A DNA stretch of 64,000 bases from Brienomyrus brachyistius (GCF_023856365.1 NC_064542.1:16654863-16718862); one strand, 5' to 3'; positions 1 through 10,660 are shown, counted from the first letter of the stretch. The notes: generated from the letters alone by a model not told the origin. A program made the numbers and translations.

Positions 1-440
1 GATGGTTTCTGCTGGGTATAGATGCAGACGATAACTTGGTGTCAATATCGTTCATGTAAATTAGGAATAACAGTGGTTATAAAATTGAACCCGTGATCAA
101 TTTTACTCGATACCTCTCCTAAATCCATGTTGGCTATCCCTCAGAATGTTATTTGAATCCAGGAAATCTACCATTTTCACTTGGATTATAGCTTCCATTA
201 CTTTCCCTGTTATGCAAGTTAAGTTGGCCTACAGTTTGATGGATTACTTCTGTCCCCTTTTTTGAATATGGGAGTTATATTAACATGCTACCAATCAGAA
301 GGTACCACACCAGCAGATAAGGATTTCTGAAATAGTCAAAGTCAAAGGCTGGCAAATTATTTCCCACATCTCTTTCAAAACTGTAGGTAAGATCCCAACA
401 GGACCAGATATATATCCAATGACAGATACCCATCACAGGG
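1..440 (-). mobile_element. CR1-like LINE fragment (reverse transcriptase part), cut by window edge
   Basis: Read on the - strand, this stretch resembles the start of a non-LTR reverse transcriptase (the region before and around the YRPVSLT motif). It matches in wording the segment near 24960-25080, for example the 'ctgaaatagt(c)aaagt' stretch near 327-345. It is degenerate, with no long open frame. It belongs to the same family as the copies at 3985-4650, 7607-8115, 24950-26110 and 53168-53240. The left end is outside the window. The family assignment is by eye. Confidence 0.5.
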
Positions 441-1019
441 ATCTGGTCAGGAATCATTAAAGTGAACCACGTCCAATAGGATCCTTTATTTGACCATCTT
501 TAATTTTCCATATTCTTAAAAAAATGGTGTGTATGCGGCTTGTGAATTGGTATATTCAGATATTCTTAAGAAATATATATAAAAAAAGTCAGTCCAACGT
601 CGTTCACCAGGTGGCACTTGTTGACTATATAATAACTTGGCAACTTGCACATAATAATGCAAACGATGTAAACCAATTTGAAAGGATTTAAAAAGCGCTA
701 GCATGAGTTATACATCAGAACCAAAACAACACCAACTATGTGCATGTAACAGTCAGTTGGCTTAGTTGTCTTTACACGTCCTGAAGAGAACAGAATCCTT
801 CAGATTATCCAAATCTCATTTATATGTAAACAGTGTACGAGCAACTAACCCTCACTTAGTGCTAATATCAGCGTTACTATATCTCAGGCTTGGAAAAAGT
901 GCTCTCCACTCCTTCCCCTTACCCTCCGTTATCAGAAGCTTCTTTCGCCGGAAAGAGCACATGCAACACTTCCCGTTTTCACTAACTACCAACTACGCAT
1001 GTTTCCGGTCGCTTTAACG
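441..1019. other. upstream intergenic DNA, no gene seen
   Basis: This is AT-rich to neutral sequence between the LINE fragment and the cnpy3 promoter area. The short open frames here show no recognisable protein. The last 150 bases become richer in CpG, as expected close to a housekeeping-type promoter. Confidence 0.5.
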
Positions 1020-1056
1020 ATTGGCCAAATAGTGACACTACTACGCCTTTGATTGG
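1020..1056 (+). promoter_or_regulatory. pair of inverted CCAAT boxes upstream of cnpy3
   Basis: ATTGG (CCAAT on the other strand) occurs at 1020-1024 and 1052-1056, 32 bases apart start to start, which is about three helical turns. Both lie 115-150 bases upstream of the cnpy3 start codon, and no TATA box is obvious. This arrangement is typical of NF-Y-driven promoters of constitutively expressed and ER-stress genes. The transcription start site is not known, so the assignment is inferred. Confidence 0.4.
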
Positions 1057-1169
1057 TCGGCTGTGTGACAGTGCGGTTTGTACTATATCGGTACTGCAGA
1101 TGCGTTGAATGTACGTGGGGACTCAAATTGAGGAGTTTTGGTTGCATATGCTTTAGATGAAAAAGAATT

Positions 1170-1284
1170 ATGATCAAGATGAAGCCATTGCTTGTTGTTG
1201 ATGTGTTTTTACTGACTGCAGTCGCGGAAATGATGAAGAAGGGCGACGACGCCGAATGGGTACATTTACCTGACAAATGTGAAG
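1170..1284 (+). CDS. cnpy3: cnpy3 exon 1 (signal peptide, first two-cysteine motif begins)
   Basis: It encodes residues 1-38 plus one base. The start [19 protein letters not shown] is a secretion signal and the exon ends at DKCE. The donor is GTATAA at 1285, phase 1. The in-frame stop at 1158 blocks any longer N-terminus without another exon. Confidence 0.85.
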
Positions 1285-4200
1285 GTATAAGTCCGTTTCG
1301 ATATTGAGAATACGCAGGTTGATTTTAGCCGTAATAAAACGGCTTAATAAATTAAGTAGGGCTATTTAAAGTATTTATTATCAGTTGCATAGCCATTTCA
1401 TTGGTGCTGTTTATTATTTGTGTTTTAATGATTAAGTGTATTGCTAGAGGCATAAAACATTTTGAAAAGTCAGATTTGGGCACACTTTAAATGAATTTAA
1501 TAGTTAAACTGCCGCTTTTCATATTAATTTTTGCATATTAAATTGGAAATTAATGTCTGCCAACACCGTTTATTTATTTACTTTTTTTATCAGTGTGCAA
1601 GTTTCTGAGTATCGAAATGAAATCTGCATTTGAAGAGACTGGAAAAACCAAGCAAGTCATAGAGACGAATTATCGCTTTCTGGACTCGAAGGGTGCACCG
1701 CCAATAAAATACGTCAAATCGTATGTCTATATATTATAAACATAAACGTGTTTTACTTTGTACTGGTGGGCGATGCTTGTAATTGTTCTGCAACAGGGTC
1801 GGCCAGCCTTATACGCAACATTTGATTGGGGTGTACAAAAGAGCGAGCACCCAGGGTCGGCGTTGCTATATGCTAATATTCTCGATGTAACTATAAAGAA
1901 GACACCTGTTTTTGGGGCACACATTAGGAAAAAAACATCATATGCATTATCTTATAGATCCTAGTCTGCTTCCGTATTTTAGGAAGAGGGGGAAATGAGA
2001 AGCAGAAGTCTTAGTTCAACATTATATGCTGTAAGAAACTTTAGGTTCTAGTGTCATATAGGCTATTTGTTCAACGTATTTTCCCCGATTAGCATAAAGA
2101 AACTTTACTGCTTTGCTAGATTGTTGAGATCGGCAGGAGTATCTATTTTGATTAGTATCCAGTTGTTGATGATCGAGGATTTTGATGTGTTGCCCATTTT
2201 CTGTACTTGCCAGGTTTGTTTCCATTGTTTGACCATGTGGCCTCTGCAAAAGGCTGCTAACTTTATTGTAATGTTTAAGCAGCCTTGCTTGCTTCACATA
2301 CACAGGGACATCCGGTTCATAGAGGTGATGGAGACTGTCTGTCAACGACTCATGGAGTACAATCTGCACAAGGAGAGGGAAGGCAGCAACCGCTTTGCCA
2401 AGGTGAGGATGCTGAAACATACCTGGTCCACAAACACAGAGGAGTAAAATATGAGTCACTCTTGTTTGTGAGTATGATGTATGCCTCTGCATACTCTGCC
2501 GCAAAGGAACTTTGAGTAGGCCTATGCTATGTGTAACGTCTATGCTGAATTGTTTTCTTCTCCAGGAAGAATTTAGGTTTTTGTAATATTTCAAGACCAC
2601 TTATCCATTTTCTTTGCATTTTTCACCCTGTTGACCACCCCCCCCCCCCCCAACCTTAGGGCATGTCTGAGACCTTCTCCACACTGCATAACTTGGTCCA
2701 CAAGGGCGTGAAAGTAGTGATGGATATCCCGTATGAGTTGTGGAACGAGACATCTGCAGAGGTGGCAGATCTGAAGAAGCAGGTGACCTTATAGGGACTT
2801 ATTATTATCAGCAATTTATATAAATAAATAAATAAATAAATGTGTGTGTGTGTGTGTGTGTATATATGTGTGTGTGTGTATATAATATAATATAGGGGGT
2901 GGCATGGCGGTGCAGTGGTTAGCACTGTTGCCTCACACCTCTGGGACCTGGGTCACATGTGTGTGGAGTTTGCATGTTCTCCCCATGCCGTCGTGGGGTT
3001 TCCTCCGGGTTCTCCGGTTTCCCCCCACCAGTCCAACATTGTATAGTGTGGCGACAGGCGGAGCGAGGGATCGCGGAAGCAGAGAGCGACATGGAGACTT
3101 GCTTGCCAGGGAAATCACGCTCTTTATTAACAATCCTTTTATTGTTTTTATTAATATTAATGGTTGCATTTCCCCATTGTTGCACATGTGTTGCTCGTGT
3201 CTTGTGTGTACCCAGTCTGATCCTCACGTGTAATTAGCATGTGTAACTCTTCCACTGTGTCTGCATCTTGTAGTTTGGCGTCTGACAACATTGTGTTTCC
3301 CATCTGTGTATTTGGGTTCGGTGCTTGTTGGTTGCCTCTTGTGGTCCTTCCATTTACAACTGCACGTGGGGCATGCTGGGATATGCTGAGGCATGCTGGG
3401 ATATGCAGGGCATGCTGGGATATGCACCCCGCCAGTGCTACACTAGTAAAAAAACGGAATCTGGTTGAGGAATCTGTTCGTTGACCAAATTTTGTACGCA
3501 AACCAATGCATTTTTTTCCACGGAATTTTTGACCGCGAACCAAATTGTTTGTAGACCCCAGCGTTTGGGTACCGCAGGCACTACTGTGGGTGAATATGTT
3601 GGTGAAGATCAGGTAGGTTAGGGTGGCAAGCAGACTTCATATTGTGCTAATTTGAACGTGTCTGTAACTCTCTTTTTTCAGTGTGATATAATGTTGGAGC
3701 AGTATGAGGAAGTCATTGAAGACTGGTACAAGGGTGATCAAGTAGAAGACCTCACCACTTACCTGTGTGAGAAGCATGTTCTTAAGGGGCAGGACATAGG
3801 TATTGATCCCTCTCTATTTTCATTTCTCTCTCCTTGACTGTGACTCTTGAGCTGCTTGAATGGGGTCCAGTCCAGCTGCAGTCATTCCTCCAGTACACTG
3901 AATCATTAGCTTCTGGTAGAATGCCATTTGTGAGTATATTTTAGCAGTATAGTGCAGCGACACCAATATGTACAGTAAACTAGTTAAATTTGCGGTTTGT
4001 GTTAAATTTGGGTGGTGTAGCAGATACTGAACTAGCGGCACAGAGGCTACAGTGGGTTCTTGATTTATTTAGCGAATGGCCTGATACTTGGCAGATGAAA
4101 TTGAATGTACAGAAATGTAAGGTAATCCATGCAGCGAGCAGAAATATAAAGTACCAATATTTTATGGGTTCCACTGAAATAAATGTGGCTGATTATGGGA

Positions 4201-5251
4201 AAGACCTTGGTAAGTATGTTGAGTGGGGAAGCAATTATAAAGGCCAATAAGATGTTACATCTCTAGGTGTGTGGAGTTTAAGTCAAGGGAGGTGATGCTA
4301 CGATTATATAATTAATTGGTAAGACCCCACCCAGAATATCGTGTGCAGGTTTGGTCACCGTACCTTAACAAGGACATGGAAAGGGTGCAACGTAGGGCTA
4401 CAAGAATGATTCCTGGTCTTAGAGGAGTGTCTTATGAGGAGAGGTTAGCTGAGCTGAATCTGTTCAGCATTAAGCAAAGGAGACTAAGTCTGGATGCTGT
4501 TCAACAAAATAGTTAATTCAATATTAGTTAAATATTGATTCAAGAACTTGTGGAAATTAGCGGGAGAACACTTACTGGATTTGGTAAGATTTTAACAACT
4601 CTGTGCTATTTGTTTGAGTTCTCCCCAAACAAGCTCTTAGTGATCTTATGTTTTTTAAATGGAGGGACTTTATCTTGGGCAGAAGGGGCACGTGCTCAAG
4701 GACCCCCAAGCCCCCCCAATCACATGTCTGCATCTTAGCTTGTTAGAAGCTTCGTATTGCTGTGTGTGTATGCTAAAAATCATTAGCAGGACTATAGACT
4801 TGCCTGTTTCGCATGCACAGGAACCAGAGTCATTGTTTCTATGAAAAGTGGAAAAAAAATGTAAATGATTATGGAGTTGTGAGACTTCACACTACAGGCT
4901 GTATAAATGCTTGGCAGTGGTTTTCCAGGTTAGATATAGCATGTCTGAGAGTGGTTTTAATATTTCGGGAGCTGTTTTGTTTTAGACTGCCTGAAGGAGA
5001 AATGGAGTGGGAAAAGGAGAGAGACAGCAGGCATTACTGATGAGAAGAAGGAGAAGAAAAAGAATGGAGAGAGCAGTGGCCAGGAGAAGCTGATGAAGAA
5101 GAAGGGGGGGAAGAAGAAGAAAAAGAAGAAGAAGAAGAGCAAGCTTTCAGAGCAGGAGATGGGAGGAGAGAGCAAAGACGACGTGGAAGTCATTCCAGAG
5201 GAGGGTCTCCAGGGCAGTGCACCCCTGCATGGGGAGAAGACTGAGTTGTGA
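1170..5251 (+). CDS. cnpy3: canopy FGF signaling regulator 3 (PRAT4A-like ER co-chaperone), complete, 6 exons
   Basis: Exons are 1170-1284, 1594-1720, 2306-2402, 2660-2782, 3682-3799 and 4986-5251, all with GT-AG borders. They join in frame to 281 residues (human CNPY3 has about 278). An in-frame TGA at 1158 fixes ATG 1170 as the upstream start; ATG 1179 is an alternative. Residues 1-20 form a hydrophobic signal peptide. Cysteines at 37, 40, 93, 155, 183 and 195 give the saposin-like canopy fold. [22 protein letters not shown] and [20 protein letters not shown] are near-identical to vertebrate CNPY3. Residues 213-246 are strongly lysine-rich, and the chain ends KTEL, a KDEL-type ER-retention signal. 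Family knowledge: CNPY3 works with GRP94 (HSP90B1) in the ER lumen to fold Toll-like receptors. Length, the Lys tail and the exon pattern favour cnpy3 over cnpy4. The gene converges on dach2 to its right. Confidence 0.93.
1594..1720 (+). CDS. cnpy3: cnpy3 exon 2
   Basis: The acceptor follows a T-rich tract ending TTTATCAG. The exon encodes [20 protein letters not shown] and on to KYVK. The donor is GTATGT at 1721, phase 2. VCK completes the CxxC pair started in exon 1. Confidence 0.9.
2306..2402 (+). CDS. cnpy3: cnpy3 exon 3
   Basis: The acceptor is CACACAG before 2306. The exon encodes [20 protein letters not shown] and on to SNRFAK. The donor is GTGAGG at 2403, phase 0. It is highly conserved in the canopy family. 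Confidence 0.92.
2660..2782 (+). CDS. cnpy3: cnpy3 exon 4
   Basis: The exon encodes [20 protein letters not shown] and on through [19 protein letters not shown]. The donor is GTGACC at 2783. The acceptor AG is preceded by a run of 14 C (2638-2651) in place of a usual T-rich tract. Confidence 0.93.
2820..2893. repeat. compound microsatellite (AAAT)n (TG)n (TA)n in cnpy3 intron 4
   Basis: AAAT repeats at about 2820-2840 run into TG repeats, a short TATA stretch, more TG and then AT-rich DNA. It lies directly at the left edge of a dispersed fish repeat. Confidence 0.85.
2894..3050 (+). mobile_element. fish dispersed repeat (SINE-like), truncated, in cnpy3 intron 4
   Basis: It begins with the typical 'ggtggcatggcggtgcagtg' head, then 'gttagcactgttgcctcacac', 'gtttgcatgttctcccc' and 'tttcctccgggttctccggt'. 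It stops near 3050, before the usual 3' half. It is the same family as the nearly full reverse copy at 63578-63910. I recognise the repeat as common in teleost genomes but give no Repbase name. Confidence 0.7.
3371..3425. repeat. three perfect copies of a 16-mer in cnpy3 intron 4
   Basis: gcatgctgggatatgc occurs at 3371-3386, 3391-3406 and 3410-3425. The reverse complement contains TCCCAGCATGC, which resembles the core of a ZNF143/SBS site. No function is shown. Confidence 0.7.
3682..3799 (+). CDS. cnpy3: cnpy3 exon 5
   Basis: The acceptor is TCTTTTTTCAG. The exon encodes [20 protein letters not shown] and on to [12 protein letters not shown]. The donor is GTATTG at 3800, phase 1. It supplies the fourth and fifth conserved cysteines. 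Confidence 0.92.
3985..4650 (+). mobile_element. CR1-like LINE, 3' part of reverse transcriptase and tail, in cnpy3 intron 5
   Basis: The region encodes broken pieces of a reverse transcriptase C-terminal part. They include [45 protein letters not shown] and [21 protein letters not shown] 3' tail at 4535-4650 matches in reverse the tail at 7607-7870. It has frameshifts and stops, and is truncated at the 5' side. Its direction is the same as cnpy3. Confidence 0.8.
4986..5251 (+). CDS. cnpy3: cnpy3 exon 6, lysine-rich tail and KTEL end
   Basis: The acceptor TTGTTTTAG lies before 4986. The split Asp codon then leads into CLKEKWSGK, matching the sixth cysteine and the WSGK of human CNPY3. A Lys/Glu-rich tail follows with nine consecutive Lys codons at 5116-5142. 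An acidic stretch and the ending EKTEL then TGA close the frame. The AAG run behaves as a short coding microsatellite. Confidence 0.9.
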
Positions 5252-5443
5252 GTGGGCTGGGAGAAGACTGCATGGCTCATGGACTGATTCACAGGCTTCC
5301 TATCAGGCTTATCCTCATGCAGCAGGGACACTTAGCTTCAGCCTCTGCTAGCTGAAGTGCTGTGGGTTTTAAAGGACATTTTAGCAACTGATTGACACTT
5401 CAAATGCCGGGTGAGACAGCTCGGTATTTGGATTGTTGACTAA

Positions 5444-5449
5444 AATAAA
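5444..5449 (+). terminator. probable cnpy3 polyadenylation signal
   Basis: AATAAA lies 193 bases after the cnpy3 stop codon in otherwise plain sequence. It is the first canonical hexamer downstream. The cleavage site was not seen. Confidence 0.55.
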
Positions 5450-6723
5450 AAGCTGACTTGAACTGAGGTCGAGCCAAGGATGGCGTACCCTGTAGCTTTG
5501 ATGACCAGAACTGAATACCCTTAATTCTCCCCAGTTTCTGTTTGTTCTATATCAGCAACTGTGACCAGTGTTTAATCACCCCAGTGTTCTCCATTCTTTG
5601 CTTTTGCACTGTCTAAGCTCCAGATGTCCAGTTTTGCTGTGTCTGTTGCCCATACACATAATTAGCTTATGGTTTTGACCTCCAAGGGGCATGAGAGATG
5701 TTTTCCTTTCTAATAAAGGACTGGGTGTGCTAGTCTGGTCTAGCTCTACCCTCATCAGAGACATCTCACTGTCACCTGGATCAGAACCACTGCTTCGGCC
5801 CAAAGCTGTAGCTCTGTAGTTCCCAGGTAGGGTACAATGCGTGTCATTCCAGCTACCCACAGAGGACCAGGACAACAGATGGCTGCAGTGCATATACGTC
5901 AGGGCTTGAATTAGAGACGGAATCCACATTGCTCCTGTAAGAGAAAACTGGCCATAATAGGTGTGGAACTTCGTACATGTGTAGCTAAACTGGCATTACC
6001 GTAACAACAGAATGCCCTGACTTAACCAGTGCTAGCTAGTCCAAATACATGCATTAGAAACCTCCTGCTGACAGTCTGTGTCTTTCATTGATATCTGATG
6101 AAGTTAGAGTATACACCTGCTACACAGGCATTTTTATTCTTTTAAAGTGAAAGTATTATAAGCTGAACACACTCCCTATCTCCAGAGATCCTATAAAATT
6201 GTATTGTTTTGTTTCAAGTTCTTTGTATTTTGTCAACCTCTACGATGCTCTGAGAGATCTGGCTACCCACCTTTGCCCTTCTTCCCTTCAGATATTTCCC
6301 AGTAATTTTACATACACAAGGCAAAAAAGCCATAGGTCTGAGTAATGTAATGATGTCTGGAGGGCGGCAGCCAGGGAACTTTCCTTGGGCTCGCATGGCC
6401 TTTTCAGCCCAGTTTTCCCAGAATCCTTGGTGATCCTTATTGCCAGCTTGTGGTTCTGTCACATAAAAAGTATTTGTTGAAGTGTAATCCATGAGACGGT
6501 GTCATTACTGTGTACTGTGCCACCATCACTAGTGTGGAACTGCTGCACGCATCCGTCTGTGAAAGTAACAGATCGGCAAAAACAAAGTTTTGACCATTGT
6601 CGTGCTTGGTATCTTCACAAAGGGGAATCCCTGTTCTACGTATCTGAGAAATCAACTTTACAATGGATATGCTCATTTCAAGTAAAATGGGCAAGTTTAG
6701 CTTCCCATTTAATTTTTCTTACA
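5450..6723. other. intergenic, no gene recognised
   Basis: This is unique-looking sequence downstream of cnpy3. Short open frames on both strands have no family resemblance. The first part may include longer 3'UTR forms of cnpy3. Confidence 0.4.
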
Positions 6724-6810
6724 TATCCATCCATCCATTTTCCGAATCACTTATCCTACTGGGTCATGGGGGGTCTGGAGCCTATCCTGGAAGCAATGGG
6801 CACGAGGCAG
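6724..6810 (-). mobile_element. fish dispersed repeat, 3' end only, reverse
   Basis: The text 'ccatccatccattttccg', then 'cttatcctactgggtc', then 'gcctatcctggaagcaatgg' and 'cacgaggcag' is the reversed 3' end of the repeat seen nearly full at 63578-63910. It is truncated at 6810. Confidence 0.75.
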
Positions 6811-7606
6811 TTCTTGCATATCTACGCCAAGAGAATGTAAAAATAAATACATTCAAATGTGGATTGGTTCTTTTGTCATAGTTTTGCTATCCAAACTACA
6901 TAATTTAAGATGGCAGAGTGTGGGGGTGCAGTCAGGATACCAGTGATGACATGAATTTTATAACTGAATCAGCTTGTTCAATAAATAGGATTGTATTTAA
7001 AAGTAAGTGTTTTTGCAGTTTAATTTCTAACGTGAGTGTTGATTTTAAAGTGGGTGGCTGGAAATTTGTGTCAAAGCTTTCTAATATGTATGTAAAATAC
7101 TCACATTTTCCCTTTTCATTGAAGCAATTATTAAGAAATGGTCCAGTTTACAGCCATTTGGAATGTTTTAATAAAAAGTTTTACATAGGGGAGGTTATGT
7201 CCTTTCTGAAAAAACAGGAACACATTTGAAATATTTTCTTTAGTTCTGTTACATGTAGCCTGTATTTCAAACTTTCAAAAACTCATACCTTGTGAGATAT
7301 TAAATACCTCACCTGAACCCTTTGAATTTCATTGGGTCACATTAAGTGAAATGTTCTGTTCGAACTAAAGAACTAACATAAAGCATGTTGTTTTTTTCTC
7401 TCCGTCTGTCTGCTTTTCAAACCTAGAGCAGATTTCAAATACACAGTGTTCTACTTAAATACACCTCACCGATGAACCAGCATTTTTCTGTACTATAAAA
7501 CAACATTTCCATTCTCATTCTATCAATAACAGCTCTTATATATTATGTTTGGTTTTGTGAATGTTTATGGATTCTGAGTTAACTTAGGCCCATCAGGATT
7601 CTGCTT
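6811..7606. other. intergenic, AT-rich, no gene recognised
   Basis: No exon, RNA gene or known repeat stands out. Open frames are short and look random. Confidence 0.4.
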
Positions 7607-8115
7607 CATAAGAAATTTACAAACGAGAGGAGGGCATTCGGCCCATCAAGCTTGTTTGGGGAGAACTTAACAAATAGCTCAGAGTTGTTAAAATCTTATC
7701 TAGCTCTGATTTAAAGGAACCCAGGGTTTTAGCTTGCGCTACACTAGCAGGAAGACTATTCCATACTCTAACTACACGCTGTGTAAAGAAGTGTTTTCTC
7801 AAATTCAGTTTAAAATGTTCTCCCGCTAATTTCCACCTATGGCCGCAAGTTCTAGTATTTAAACTTTAAAGTATCCATTTGGCTGAACAACATCCAGACC
7901 TGTTAGAATCTTATATATCTGGATCATGTCCGATATGTAAAATACTCACCTGGGTTATTCTGCTTTCCTCTGCAGCTACATAACAAGCACGAACAATTAG
8001 GCCATTTGAGTTTTTAACCATACAGCTTCTGTACTTTTATTTTTATGAATGAGCTCCTTTGCCTGCAAGTTTTCTTTTACGTACACTGCAACACCACCTC
8101 CCTTCTTGCCTATCC
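7607..8115 (-). mobile_element. CR1-like LINE copy with large internal deletion
   Basis: The part at 7607-7930 is the 3' tail. On the - strand it encodes RVVRVWNSLPASVAQAKTLG, the end of the reverse transcriptase. The part at 7950-8115 matches 25930-26105, which is the endonuclease end of the same family. Everything between is missing, so the two ends were joined by deletion. Truncation and stops make it inactive. Confidence 0.7.
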
Positions 8116-8119
8116 GGTC

Positions 8120-8262
8120 TTGCCTATCCGACTGGGCAGGTGCTGAAGGATTGTGTGGATCAACTGGCTGGAGTCCTTACTAGGATCTTCAGTCAGTCCC
8201 AGGCCACTGTCCCATCTTGCCTTCCATCATTGTTCCGCTGGCAAAACAATCCATCACAAACA
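8120..8262 (+). mobile_element. LINE reverse-transcriptase fragment
   Basis: The + strand reads GQVLKDCVDQLAGVLTRIFS followed by QSQATVPSCLP. This matches the conserved start of a fish LINE reverse transcriptase of the kind whose 3' end is seen at 17535-18900. It is broken shortly after. Confidence 0.55.
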
Positions 8263-8900
8263 GTTTGAATGATTTCGTACCTGCCCAGCGCTTCTCACCA
8301 TGGGCAACTCCAGAGTGGAATAGAATCCAGACCCTCTCCAAGAGTTTGGCGTGAAGGTGACTCCAACTATATCTAGTTGGTATCTCTCTACCTCCTACAC
8401 CAGCTCAGGCTCAGGCTCCGGAACCAAAAGTTCCATGTGCCGAGAGCCAGTTTTGGTAACCAGCGATCAGCCTGTCGAGGCCCCAGCCTTTGACTGCCAC
8501 CCAGTCTACACTGCACCCGACCCCCATGCCACCCACTGCAGGTAGTGGGCCCACAGGGGGACGAACCGATTTTACCCCTTCAGGCTATGCCTGGTCAAGC
8601 CCAATGGGTGGAGGCCCAGCCATCAGGTGCTCGCATATCAGCTCCCACCCCAGGCCTGGCTCCTGGGTGAGGCCCCGTCTCCCCAGTCCAAGCAGGGTAA
8701 CATCCTCCTTGGTTTTCTTTGTCATAGAGGTCAATATGAACTGCACTTAGTTTAGCCGCTCACCAAGGACCAGTTTGCTCACACTCCTACCATGGGCAGT
8801 TACCCATGACAACATAGCTGCTAGGATTATAGGGGCATGCAAGCCCTCCACCATGGTGGCGAGTCATGGAGGAGATTTTCTAAGACATGTGCTATTATAA
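8263..8900 (-). mobile_element. non-LTR retrotransposon fragment, endonuclease-side, reverse
   Basis: Text such as 'gggcaactccagagtgga' at about 8301 is the reverse complement of the segment near 12095-12120 in the + strand LINE. The rest is the GC-rich 5' region of that LINE family. No open frame survives. Confidence 0.6.
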
Positions 8901-9213
8901 TTATATTCATATATTCATTCATTTTCATTTAGAAATGCAATTTGATAGCTATTTCATTAGCTATGAAAATAAATGTACCATTATTCTGTAAATGACTAAT
9001 TTGAGAATAACGGTAATTTACAGAATAGCGGTATCTGGGAATTTGTTAAATATTTTATGAAATCACATTTAAATCGATACAATCTGTCTTTTTTACTTAA
9101 GCTACTCCCAAACAGCTGAGTGAAAAACTGACAAATATGAAGAATTGGTGCAGTACCACTTTAACTCATTAGATGGCGACCTAAGACAAATCACAAATAG
9201 AAAACTAATGCTA
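8901..9213. other. intergenic, no gene
   Basis: AT-rich spacer between the LINE patchwork and the Tc1-like element. Nothing is recognised. Confidence 0.4.
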
Positions 9214-10453
9214 CACTATATGGACAAAACTATTGGGACACCTGGTCATTATACCTACAGGAACACTACAGGATTCTAAATCCATCAATATGGAGTTGGT
9301 ACCCCCCTTCAGAGATATAACAGCTGCCACTCTTATGGGAAGACTTTCCACAAGATTTTGGAGTGCGTCTGTGTGAATTTTTGCCCATCCAACCAGAAAA
9401 ACATTTGTGAGGTTAGGCACTGATGTTGAAGGTGAAGGCCTGGCTCACAATCTGCATTCTAGTTTATCCCAAAGGTGTTAGATTGGGTTGAGGTCAGTGA
9501 AGGCCAGTCAAGTTCTTCCACACCAAACTCACCCAACCATGCCTTTATGGATCTTGCTTTGTACACTGGGGCACAGTCACACTGGAATAGAAAAGGGCCA
9601 AACTGTTCCCACAAAGTTGGAAGCATAGAATTGCTCAAAATATTTTGGTATGCTAAACATTAAGAGCTCCCTTTACTGAAACAAAGGGGCCAAGCCTAAC
9701 CCCTGAAAAACAAGGCATACCATAATCCCTCCTCCACCAAACTTTACAGTTCGCACAATACTTTCAGACAGAGAACACTCTCCTGGCATCCACCAAACCT
9801 AGACTTGTTCATCAGACTGCCAGAGAGAGAAGTATGATTTATCGCTGCCCAGAACTCATTCCCACTGCTCCAGAGTCCAGTGGCGGCATGCTATACCCCA
9901 CTCCATCCGATGCTTGGCATTGTATTTGGTGATGTGAAGCTTGCATGCAGTTATTTCGCTATGGAAGTCACTTCCATGAAGCTCCCGGCTCTGGAGTTTT
10001 TGTGATAGGGTTAAGGTCAGAGGAAGTTTGGAACTGAGGCAACAAAGTGTTGGTGACTTTTATGCACTCAGCATAAAACAGACATGTGCCTCAGCACTTG
10101 ACAAACCCGCTCTGTTACAGTCGGTGATCTGTGACTTCTGGAGTCTGGAGTGCATCTTTGCTGAGTTTGTTCCTAAATGCTTCCATTTTGCAATAAAACC
10201 ACTTACAGTTGACCTTGGGATATCTAGCCGGGAAGAAATTTCACAAACTGATTTATTGCAAAGGTGGTATCCAATGACAGGACCATGCTTGAATTCACTG
10301 AGCTCTTCAGAGTGAGCCATTCTTTCACAAACATTTGTAAACCTGACTGCATGGATAGGTGCTTGATTATATACACCTGTGGCAATGGGTCTGAATGAAG
10401 CACCTGAATTCACTGATTAAGAGGTGTCTTTCAATACGTTTGTTCATATAGTG
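9214..10453 (-). mobile_element. Tc1-like DNA transposon, inactive, flanked by TA
   Basis: The ends start cactatatg and finish catatagtg. They are imperfect inverted repeats of about 30 bases, flanked by the expected TA target duplications (9212-9213 and 10454-10455). The length of 1240 bases is normal for the family. On the - strand, 10413-10060 encodes the N-terminal paired-type HTH (KSVCEISSRLDIPRSTVSGF), with IAKWKHLGTN following. Further down are the remains of the catalytic region (CDCAPVYKARSIKAWLGEFG, then VEELDW). Multiple stops and frameshifts break the transposase. Confidence 0.88.
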
Positions 10454-10660
10454 TATTTCATGCAGAAACTCAAATATGCTAGCATCAGGTTCCCTGGCAC
10501 AGACTCCAACTCCACAAACCCATAATGGATAAATCGCTGAAATGTGGGCTTCTGAATACATTAGATTTTATTTATGGCAGATGGTATTTGCACACAGGTG
10601 TCAGTAGGCAACAATTTATCCATGGCTTGAGATAAGCAATTGAGGAAAGGAATTGGGTGA

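Noticed and set aside
2022..2600. 192-residue open frame on the - strand
   Set aside because: It lies antisense over conserved cnpy3 exon 3 and has no recognisable domain. It is a shadow of the real gene and its introns.
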